Shown: positions 49,901-61,900 of the stretch, one piece after another
How the letters are laid out: each line of letters opens with the position of its first letter
Position numbering within the stretch: position 1 is the first letter of the stretch
NCBI GenBank assembly: GCA_964016985.1
Contig: OZ024828.1
Location: 84,956,308 to 85,020,307, forward strand
Length of the DNA: 64,000 nt
Reading direction: 5' to 3'
Origin: Anodontia alba
Lineage: Eukaryota; Mollusca; Bivalvia; Lucinida; Lucinidae
Program-made: the position numbers and the translations under genes
The notes under the pieces: model-generated
Told to the model about the DNA's origin: nothing
Database searches by the model: none
Seen by the model: only the letters and a program-made list of their open reading frames with translations

Positions 49901-52900
49901 TGTTCATCAGAACACTCTGTTTTGCAGACATCCTCAACTTATCCATTATCCTGCTGAACCCAGATATACCCTGCCTTTGCAAACAGTGTAAATCCAGATC
50001 AGTTGGCCCAGAAGCCAACTGATCTGGATCTGCACTTTTTGTCATTCAGTATTTCAACAACTTGGATCAAGTAATCTGATTGGCTGTCAATTAGAAACGG
50101 GTGTGGTATTTAAGTAATCTGATTGGCTGTCAATTAGAAATAGGTGTGCCACCTTAATTTATTCAGCATGACAAGGGTTAATAAAAAATACTGTGTTTTC
50201 CTCATCATAGTCAGCGTAGCCCCTATGTGACTCAGTTGCCCGGCTATGTTAAAAATCTGACTGACTGATTGATTATGATAGTTCTCGATAAGGCAAAGTA
50301 TGGATAGTTTTCTTGTTTCTCCATAAAAACTACGGTTTCTCCATAAAAACTTAATTTGTGGTTCTCATTAGAACTGCCTCATCAAAGCACTTATAATACC
50401 ATAGCTTTTGAAAAGGCACTTTTTTCAACCAAAAAGTGTCTATATTTTTCTTATTTCTTAATGAAAATATATATTGTGGGCAAACAACATATGTTTTCAT
50501 CAAGAAATAAGAAAACTATTTACCTGATACCCCACTCTTATCTAGACTTATGAATAAGTATCCGCAACATATGTTTTCATGGAGAAAAAAGAAAAATTTT
50601 ATTTTGCTATTTTTTCTTATCTGGAGCTATGCTTCATACTGCCTTCACTTACAGAAAAAAAAATCAACACTGACATAGAGTTGACTGCTATATTCAACCA
50701 AAAAATTAAGTGAAAAAAAAAAAAGAAGAAAGTTTTATATATATATTTGCACTGTGTCCAAAGGGTCTTAAATTGTGATATAATTTTAACTGAAAAAAAA
50801 AAACCCGAAACATTGTTAAAAATATTGTCCACATTTTTATTTCATTTTATTTTCATTTTATTTTAAACTTTTTAAAAACAGCATTTTTAAAATTAAAAAC
50901 AAAAATATGTTTATATTTGTAGTTTTTTTGTGTTTTTTTTGTTAGTTGTTGTTTTTTTTAAAAAGCATATCTAGTGTAAATATTTCAAACCTGAAAAGAA
51001 ATTGTCATCGCCTCATTTGTTTTTGTTATTGTTATCCCAAAACTACTTTTTATATGTACAACTCACAAATTGCACTCTGGACAGCAACAGATCCCCAGCT
51101 TGTTTCCCTGCCTTTTATAAATCATCAGACAGTTTCATCAAATTCTGCCAGGCAGCCGGATATTAGTAATCATAGCTCCAGACAGGAGGGGTTATCAGGT
51201 ACTTATTTTACTTATTTCTCCATGAAAACGTATATTGTGGTACACACTAAAAGTGCATCTTCAAGGCACTTTTAGTGAGTACCACAATATATGTTTTTAT
51301 GGAGAAATAAGAAAAATACATATATCAATACTTTTTGGCTGAAAAAGTGCCTTATCTAGAGCTGTGAGTAATTCCTCATCCGATATGCTCTCATTTCCAT
51401 ACAACAAATTCTGTCTAAATGTGAAATCAATCCTACGACTCCCAGAAGTCTAAACATGACAAGACCCCGGATAACATTATTTTCAAGATAAAGAATTGAT
51501 ATCTTTTATATTTTCATGTCATGCAACCATGAGCAATTTCATTATAAAGTGACAGCGAGAAGATTCCAATGAGGACCCACAACATATGTTGCTTGTTTTC
51601 ACGGAATAATAAAAAATATAAATTTGCCTTAATATCTTGCTTATCATTAGCCCTTAAACACACAGACAAAAATCATCTTATTAAACATCCGCAAGAAGAC
51701 ATGATGGCCCTATATCACTCACCTGAATCATGTTATACATAGCATTGCTAACAGAGATGTGATTCTAAAGGTCTGGTCAGAAGAAACATCCCTAAGACCT
51801 TTGAGGGTCCTGGCCCCAAGCACTGCCGAATTATAAGCTTGTTTTGTACTAGAGGTCACTGTGACCTTGACCTTTGCCATAAGGGTCATCTACTGGTCAA
51901 GACCAACATCCCATCAAATGTTCTAGCCTCAAGCACTGACGAATTATAAGCTTTTTAGTATTAAAGGTCATGGTGACCTTGACCATGACCTTTGCCCTTG
52001 GTGTTATCTACTGGTGAGGACAAATATCCCTTCTAAGTTTAAGGGTCCTATCCCAAAGCATTGCCAAGTTATCAAGCTTTTTAGTACTAAAGATTCTCGT
52101 GACCTGGATATTTGCCCTCAGGATCATCTACCGGTAAGGATCAACATCTCTACTAAGTTTGAGGGTCCTAACCATAAGCACTGCAGAATTATAAGCTTTC
52201 CTGGTACTAAAGGTAGTGGTGACCTTGATCTTGACTTAACGGTCATCTACCAACTCTTCAAGTCCATCCTCCCTGTTAGTTTGATAGTCCTAGGCCTAAT
52301 CATTGCCAATGTTTTTTCGCTCTATGTAAAACAAGTGACCACACAGCTGCCCCCCCTGTGGGTGGGGCCTCTTTTCACCCCAGGGGCATAATTTGAACAT
52401 TCATGTCGAAGGACCTCTAGGCAATGTTACATACCAAATATCAAAGGCCTAGGCCTTACACTTTCAGACAAGAAGATTTTTTAATTTTTTTTCCTGTATA
52501 AGTGTATGTAAAACATGTAAGCCTCAGGGCAGTGCCATTTTTGGCTCCAAGGCTATAATCTCAAAAACATTTTGGCAGAGGTCCACTAGGTGAAGCTATG
52601 TACCAAATATCAAAGACTGGGCCTTCTGGTTTCAGATAAGAAGATTTTTAAAGGTTTTCTCTATATAAGTCTGTGTAAAACATGTCAGCCCCAGGACAGG
52701 GCCATTTTTGGCCCCAGGGCAATAACGAACAATCTTGGTAGAGGTCTACTAGGTGAAGCTATGTATCAAATATCAAAGGCCTGGGCCTCCTGCTTTCAGA
52801 CAAGAAGATTTTGGAAGTTTTTCCCTATATGGGTCTATGTAAAACAGGTGACCCCCAGTGCGGGGCCATTTTTGACCCCTGGGCTATAATTTGAACAACT

Positions 52901-55900
52901 TTGGTAGAGGTCCACTAGATGAAGCTACATACATGTACCTAATATCAAAGACCTGGGCCTTCTAGTTTCAGACAAGCAGATTTTTTAAGTTTCCAGTTAA
53001 AAAATCTATTTTTAGCTCCTGTGACCTAGATGTGGAATAGACTGGAACGGTTTGAGCAATTCTGGTAAAGGGTCATCCAAGGAACATTTCTGTGAAATTA
53101 TTCTACAATCTGTCCAGCAGTTTTGTAGAAAAAGTTGACGACGGACGGATGCATGGACGATGGACAGAGACACTTTGTGCTCAGGTGAGCTAAAAACAGA
53201 TTATGACACTACAAAATTGGTAATTATGTCATATGTAAATAGCAAAGACCCAAGACAGCCTTTGCAGTACTTTAGTTAAGCTGCTTTTTTGGTTATTTAC
53301 TAATTCAGATTAAATTGATGGGACAAATATATAAATATTGGTATTTCCTGCCCCCATTAACAAAAAAAAAAAAAAGAAAATTTTTGATTTACCCAAAAGA
53401 AAATTTGTGATACCCAGTTAAATGAGAAATGAGTGGGTAAAAATAGCCAAAAATCCCCAGTTGCATAAAACCTGATATAAGACATAGCTGTGTATCCGTG
53501 CAGTCTGATCAGGACTTTTGTCTCTTTGTTGATGTATTAAAGCTCAGCATGCTAGATAAAAAAATTCAGCAGATGATATTTTGAAATATTTTTTTCTTAT
53601 TTTCCCCAGAAAAAATAATTTGACTTTGCCTAGGAAGAAAACAGTATTTGATATTTCATGCAAACTGCTTCCTTAGGAAACAGTTTGTATGAAATGTCAA
53701 AATGCATGAAATGTCAACCCTGTTTCTAGGGCAAAAGAATACGGTAAATGTCCTAAAATTTCGAACACTTTATTCTCTACTAGTCTGACCTAAATTATGC
53801 TTCTTATGCATTTGTTTCTTAAAATACTTAGTGGAATGGCAAACAGTGTAGACCCTGATCAGACTGCTCCTTCAGGAGCCGTCTGATCTGGGTCTGCACT
53901 GTTTGCATATGTCATTTTATCAGAAACTTTGGTGTTCGAATTTTTAGGACATTTACCGTATTATCAATATGATGTCTGCTGACTGACCATAGAATGCTAA
54001 TGGTAAAATAGTAAAAAGGGATCAAAGGGATAACATAGACCCTGATCAGACTGCAAGATTACACACAGCCTTTTACTGTCTGCATTGGTCATGTAAGATC
54101 CCTTTACTTATGATTCTGCTTGAATACTGACTCCATTTTTCTAACAAATTATTCCAAGTCCAAGTGAGCAATTACAGAAGTTGGACATTGGCAATTACAG
54201 AGATCGGACATTGACAGAAAATTAGACAATGAATATTACATATAGCCCCAGATAAAGGCCTTTTTTCAACCAAAATTTTATTGATATTTTTCTTATTTCT
54301 TCACAAAAATTTATATTGTGGGTACTCATTAGAAGTGCCTCAGCGAGGTGCTTCTAATGAGTACCCACAACATATGTTTTCATGGAGAAATAAGAATTCT
54401 CTGGGGCTATGTCAGACAGAAAAGGGATCAAAAGTTCAAGGTTCAAGAAAAGGCATATTTAGGACCAACCAATACAATTTTTTCATTTCTGTTCCTTGAT
54501 GAAAAAATTCCTAGCAGATCCACATGAAATTCCAAGTCTTTTTTCCCCAAAAAGTAATAAAAAAAAAGCAAGAATGTCTTCTGCTACAGTTTTGCTTGGG
54601 GCTTTAAGTGTTACTGTTAGAAGGTCCATGTCAACTTGAGTTTTCCAAAATAAAAAAAAAACAAATCATTAACCTTTACCACTCTCTGGGCAAATGCAGC
54701 AGACGACAAAATGGTGATATTTTTTTTCAATTTTTCCCAGAAAAAAGGCTTTGACATGCCATGCAAATTGTCTCCATTCATTATGAAAACACGCCTATTC
54801 AAATATATTGAAAATTTCACCACTCAAAACTGAAAGTTTTCAGATAAAAATGCTAAGAATTAAATGGGCAAGCTCAATTAATTTTTACTTACTCACTTTA
54901 AATTTCCATTTGTCCAAAGCATTAGAAGAGCTGATATTTTTTTTGTGAGGTGTAGGGGTGGATGGAGTCGGCACTGTTACAGACAAAGGTACTCAAAAAC
55001 TTTCTGTTCTTTTTTCTAGCAAAACATATCTTATGGTTAGTCATTGGAATTGCCTCACCAAAGCAATTCCGAGTACCTGAACCTAAGTTTTGGTACAAAA
55101 ATAACCCTCCACCCCCCCCACTCCCCCCCTCCCCCCCCCCCCCCACACACACACACACAAAAAAAAAAAAAAAAAGATCCTAAATTGTCAGCTCAATTAT
55201 CATCTTGTATACATCTTATATACAGCTAAGCATTTAACCCTTTAAGTTCCAATCACTAATGCAACAGATGACATTTTTTTTTTTTTTTTCAAGAAGAACT
55301 TGTCCTGATATTTCAATAATGTTGTCTGCTGAAAACTCTACCCAGAGTGCTAAGCATTAAACACCCACATTTTAGTAATTTTTTGCTGTTTGTATTGAAA
55401 ATCTCAGTAGGACAAAAATTTAGTGCTAAGTGCCTCTCACAGAAGACCCTGCCATCTCAATATAATTGATTATACACATTGTGAAAGCCAATAATATCAT
55501 GTCAGTTTTGGACCATTGAGCCGACATGAAATTATATCCTTTCTATATTGCCAATAACCCGAGCTTTAGATAAAAGGAGAATTCAGTATAAATTCTATTC
55601 TATTTTGCACATAAAAATGTATATTGCGGTATTCATTAGAATTACCTCAATGAGGCAATTCTAATGAGTACCAACAATATATTTTTTCATGCAAATAAAA
55701 TCCCAAAACATTGCCAATATTATCACTTTACCTCCCACTCTGCTTAACTGTTTCCCCGCTAGTGGCGACTTTTGTTGTCTGCTGATAATCTTTGCAAACA
55801 GTTTGTACCCAGATCAGGTCCGACAAAATGTCGGGCCTGATCTGGATCCAAACTGTTTGACACTCTGATGGTGCTCCAGAAATTTTTTTTTAAAAAGTTA

Positions 55901-58900
55901 ATTTTAATAAAATTATCAGACGACAAAAAAGCATGCAAAATTACCCAGCATGCAAAGAGTTAACACTAGTCCTGCTGAACCCAGATAGGTCCTGCCTTTG
56001 GAAACAGTGTAGATCCAGATCAGTTGGCTTCTGAAGAAGCCAACTGATCTGGATCTGCACTGTTTGCTATTAAGTATGTGCATTTATATCAACAATCTGG
56101 ATCAAGTAATCTGATTGGCTGAAAATTAGAAATGGGAGTGGCATCTTAATTTATTCAGCAGGACAAGGGTTAATTACTTGGGACACTTGTGAGAGTATGA
56201 TGGATTTCCAATAACAATACAATCACCTTCTGAAAATACGAAGGGTATCCTGATGAAATATTTTTTCTTATTTTCCTGGAAAGCATATGTTGTGGGTACT
56301 TATTAGAAGCACCTTGACAAGGCATGACTAATGAGTACCTTATGTTTATAAGAAATAAGAAATAATAAAAACCTCCAATACATTTTGGTTGCATCAAAAA
56401 ACAAGAGACCCATGGGCCACTATGCTCACCAGAGCTCAAGGGATTTCCTTTTTTAGACTGATATTGCAAAAATGCTGTAAATTTCCTATCCCCTTTGCCA
56501 ACATGCTAAATAAGAAATATAGACCCAAAAAGCCCAGTGGTTTCAGAGGAGATGTCACTTGAAAGAGTGATTTTCACACATGTATATGGGTTAAGCGAAG
56601 GGCATTCTTAAGCACATGTTTCTCATAAAAATTTGTTTTATTTGATCATTTCTCACATTTTCCAATCTGATTCCTTTAAAATTTTTGAAGAGAAATTTTC
56701 ACCTTTTTTTCACAATTTTTGCCCAAGTCCATAGCCTGCAGCTTAGGCATTTGTATTATATATATACATGTAATATTATCATCATGGGTCCCAAATGTTT
56801 TATGCCAAATTTAGTGCAAATCCCTACTGGAGTTCTGGAGAAAATGATCTTTTTGCTTAAAGTTTATTTTGGCCATGGTGACCATCTTGTTTTATGAATC
56901 TCCATAAAAGAACATAAACTTTTGTTGCTCCTTCTGCCACATGCTAAATATGAAATATGAGCCCAAAGGGCCCAGTAATTTCAGAGTAGATGTCATTTAA
57001 AAGCATGATTTTAACACATGTACATGTATATGGCTTAAGTCTGGGGCATTCATGCCCATAGGCACATGCTTTTCTTTTTTTTTTTTGATTTGGTTTTTAC
57101 AGCCCCATTCAAGAATATTTCACTTATATCGAGCCAATCGTTCATCAAAGGTGGGTGAAAACTGGAGAACCCGGGGAAAAACCTTAAGCAGAACTTGGCT
57201 TTCCCACATGTGACCCGGGAGAGACTGGAACCACAGCGGTGAGAAGGCACATGCTTTTCATAAAAATTTGTTTTCACAGCTTCCAATCCAGTTCCTCAAA
57301 AAATTATCAAAACAAATTTTCATCAGTTTTTTCACAATTTTAGGCAAAGTGTGGGCTATAGTAGAGGCATTCATCACCCAAACCTTATGAAAAACACAAA
57401 ATATGATCATCTGACATGGTTCAGACATGCTTAATATTAAATTTGGTCCATATCCCTTTAACAGTCCTGGAAAAGAAAATTTTTGAAGAGTTTTTACCAT
57501 ATATGGGCATGGCCACCATTTTGGTCATGTGACCAAAACCCCATGAACAAACTTTCACTCCCCTATCCCATGAAGGCTCCATATGAAATTTGGCTTCAAT
57601 CCGCTAGGTGGTTTGTGAAAAGAAGAAGTTTGAAAATGTTTCAAGATACAGGACTGTTTTCCCATTGTAAGTCTATGGCAACATAGCAACAAAAAAAACC
57701 AACAAAAAAACGCACAAACTTTAAATCCACCAACAGATGGATGCTACAGATAAAATCTGATCTTCATTGACCAAGTGGCTTCAAAGAAGATGTCGTTTTA
57801 AAGATGTCGAAACCGCCGCCGCCAACAGTGGACAGACAAATGCCCATCCTATAAGCTCCCCTATGGCTCTGGTGAGCTAAAAACTTAGAGCTGTGAAATG
57901 GTTATTTCTAGAAAAAAGTTCCTTCTGAAAGCTAGTTGCAAATACATAGCTCTTGATAAGACGCTTTTCTCAGAAACCAAAAAGTACTGATATTTTCTTA
58001 TTTCTCCAGGAAAACATATGTTGTTGGTACTCATTAGAAGCACCTCAGTGAGGCACTTCTAATGAGTACCACAACATGTTTTCATGGAGAAATAAGAAAA
58101 ACATTTATCCAATAACCCCTCATATCTGGAGTTATGCAAACAGCGAAAACCAAGGTCAGCCTGCAGATCTGTGCAGTCTGGTTAGGACCTCTGCTTTTTG
58201 CCCACACAATACTTGGCATTTTGCAGAATTTTTCAGTAAAATACTGAACACCACATGCCCTAAATGAATATGAGGGCTGGTCTGGGTCTTTGCTATTAAT
58301 ATTTGGCAAAAGACAGGTTTTTGCATGACACAATCAGTATTATGTCCGAGCCAATTAGCAGGCTAAATGTCAGCAGACCACCATACTTATTAAGGTAATG
58401 GCTTCACTTAATTATGGTTTCTATTAATAGACATTTCTCCAAAAAAGACAAGAAAAAAAAAAAACATTAATAATAATATGAATAAACAAGAAATGTCAAT
58501 AAGCAGTGCTTATTAGATACCCCCGTACAGAAACCAAAATATAACAGACAGAAGGGCATACAGATTGACAACATGAAACAGTATACTCCCCCCCCTCCAC
58601 CCCCCCAATCCCCCCCACCCACCCATCCGCCCCCACTACAAACACAGTTTGCAAAGACTATCATAAAATAAAATTGCAAAAAAATATTGGCAGGTTTTCT
58701 TATTCTCTTAATGACATGAAGGGGGAAGGTGTGTAGTGCATACACCTTCAAAGGAAATATGTGTGACATGAAAATATTTACAGAGGACTTGTTCAGGATG
58801 AGTATTTGATAATTCTGGGCTTCTTTTAAAGAAAAGAATTTGCTCCCTCTGGGAGCTAATTCTTCCCTTTAAGGGTAGCTCCTATTTTGGAAGCGATACT

Positions 58901-61900
58901 TGGGATTTTTTACCAAATAATTCAACTCTAGCTACGCCACTCATACATGTTGTTTTTCTATGCAGATTTTTGACAAAGACTTTCAGTATTTTGATGCTCC
59001 TGTTTTAAGGACAGCTGATACACTTTCAAGGGAGAAAACCGTGAAAACTATTTTTGCTCCCTTTTGAAAAAGGGTATACTCTAAAAGGAAAGAATTCGTT
59101 CTCTTTGGGGGCATATTGTTTCCCTTTAGAGTATACCCCTTTTCAAAGGACATACAATTCACATGAAATACTATGCCTTATTTTTTCTTAAAAATAACTG
59201 AAAAAAAAATCCCTTTCAAAATGTTGTCTGATTGGCATTTTAACCATAGGGTATGTTGAACCGGGATATACCCTGTCTTTACAAAAAGTGTAGATCCAGA
59301 TCAGATGGCTTCTGAAGCCAACTGATCTGGATCTGCACTGTTTGCCTTTAAGTATGTGAATTTTTATCAACAGCTGGATCAAGTAATCTGATTGGCTGAA
59401 CATTGGAAGTGGGTGTGGCATCTTAAATTTATTCAGCATGACAAGGGTTAAGGTTTAAAGAGGAGTATTTGGTTATACTTCTAAGATTATCTTTTCCTTA
59501 TTTCTCCATAAAAACATAATTATGCTGTGGGCACTCATTGGAAACCTTCAGGTGAGGCGATTCTAATCTGAACAAAAAACATATGTTATTGTTTTTATTT
59601 ATTTATCTAATTATTTTGATTTGGGTTTTACGGCCCTTTCATATCGAGCCAATTGTTCATCAAAGGTGGGCGATTTGTGTTGGGTTTTAACAACATGTCA
59701 ACCCTTGTGGGTCATTTTGTGTAGTCTCCCAGAGAAAGGGAGAAAAGAGATAGTAGAGGAGATGAAAGGGAAGGACAGGAAAGAAAGAGGAACAGGAATG
59801 AAGTGAAAAAACAGAAGAAATAGAAGTATTCCCCTTTCTACCCTTACCTGCTACAAGGATAGCAGGCCTTGCCCAGCTGTAGGCCAATATCAGTTGGACG
59901 TCCCGGTGATGTAAGATACAGGACCCCTTCGCCACACCCGACCACCCCCAAAAGGTGGGCGAAAACTGGAGATCCCAGGGAAAAACCACCTGACCATCTG
60001 TAAGCAGAACTTGGCTTTCCCACATGAGCGAGCGAGGTTCAAACCACGGCGGTGAGAAACTCAGTGGATTAAGAGTCAACTCTCCTATCCCCTAGGCTAC
60101 GTGGGCCCGCATATTGTTTTTATTCAGAACTGGAGAAAATTATCTTATAATTATAAATTTATACACCTCCTATTAACACATTCTAACATGTTTAACCATA
60201 GCTCCAGATATGGCACTTTTTTCAACCCCTAATTATTTAAGAAATAGATCAGCTCTAGCAGTGAATTTTTGAGTAATAAATCACTGTTTGGAGGTCAGTT
60301 GTAAAGTAGATCAAATCATGAGCGTGGAGCATGAGTGATTTATCTTCTTACAACTGACCAACTCTGTGATTTATTACTCAACAAATCAGGAACAAGAGCT
60401 GATCTATTTCAATTCTAACACATAGAAAACGACAAACGAGTAACTGTATCCTTCAGATTCTTCCAATTTTTTGCCATCGAATAAAGAAATCCCGGCAACA
60501 GTTTTGACTGTAATGATGATATTTACAGGCATTTCATACCTTGTTGATGCGAGAAAAATGATGTTACACCGTCTAACGTCATGGAAATGAAGACTGACCA
60601 TAAGCAAAGTGTCAAAATGACGTCGAATAGTGCCAGATAGTGTCGCGCGCTTCCCCCCAGTGATTTGTTGCAGAATAAATCACTGAATTTAACCAATGGC
60701 TATATAAGCGAGGAGTGTTAGAATGGTATTTTTCTTATTTCTCCATGAAATATATGTTGTGTGTACTCATTAGAAGCACCTCGCTGAGGGTCTTCTCATG
60801 TGTACACACAACATATATTTTCAAGGAAAAATAAGAAAATGTTTATCTGGTATCCCCTCTTATCTAAAGTTATGTTTACATTTGTGTAGCTTGTAGTATT
60901 TTCACTATGTAAAAAAACGGAACAAGAGCTCCGCCAAGCGGGGCATTATACGCCCGTGGCAAGTAAAAAGATGTAGCACAAAAACTGGCTCCTGTATAAT
61001 TCAGTGCTCCGGATATAAACTTAAGTGGAATTACAAAAAAAAAAAAAAAAAATTAAAAAAAATCTCATTGGGGCATATCTCTGCTAATATTTGGTGAACT
61101 GTAATCCAAGCGACCAAGCTGGCCCAGGAATTAAGAAAGAAGTGACTTGAATTAAGAAAGAAGTGACTTCTCCCTCCTGGAAAAATAGGGAGAAGTTTGC
61201 TGCTTCTAGGGAGAAGTGCTTTCTGACAGAGGACACACCACAGAAGCATGACTATATTATAAGCTCATATGAGCCTTTGGCTGATTTGTTTTTCCTATAC
61301 TTCAATATAGGACCAAATAATAACAAAACAAAAATAAACAACCAAAAAAAAAAAAAAAAAATGCTGCAAGTAATTTTTTTGTAAACCTTTAACTTGTTTA
61401 ATACTGATTTTATTTTTGTTCTTCAAGAGAGCCAAATCAAAAGAGTATTAAAAAAAAAAAATCCAAAAAGAATTATGTATTCATAAAGATTTAATAATGG
61501 CAACCTTTCCTTGCAAACCTAATAAAAGAAAGAAAGAAAAAAAAAAAAAAAGAAATCAATATCTTGCCCATATGACCAAACCTTTAGTTATTTGCAAAAA
61601 ATATACCTATTATAAAAATAAAATATGCACACTATTAACTCTAAACAATATGCTGCAAAAAGTTTACAAAAACTTTCAAAGGGGCATTAATCTGCAACCT
61701 CGAAATAATATGTGCTGCTCCACGTCATCGTGTAACTATTTATGAAGTTTCAGCTTGATCGGATGTAAACTATAGAAGGATTTAGCCGGAAACGAAAAAT
61801 TAGTAGAAATTAATAGAAAATTTCAACGGGGTTGAACTCTGCTAATATTTGGTGGACTGTAACCTTGAAACAACTCTTGCGCTACTCCACATCATGGTCT

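Larger units (their letters stand above)
59495..60185. mobile_element. FB element split by SINE-D
   Basis: TCCTTATTTCTCCATAAAAA and GAACAAAAAACATATGTTAT before the insert; GAACTGGAGAAAATTATCTT and ATACACCTCCTATTAACACA after it. Confidence 0.6.

Noticed and set aside
55105..55229. Proline-rich open frames
   Set aside because: They are produced by C-runs, a CA repeat and an A-run.
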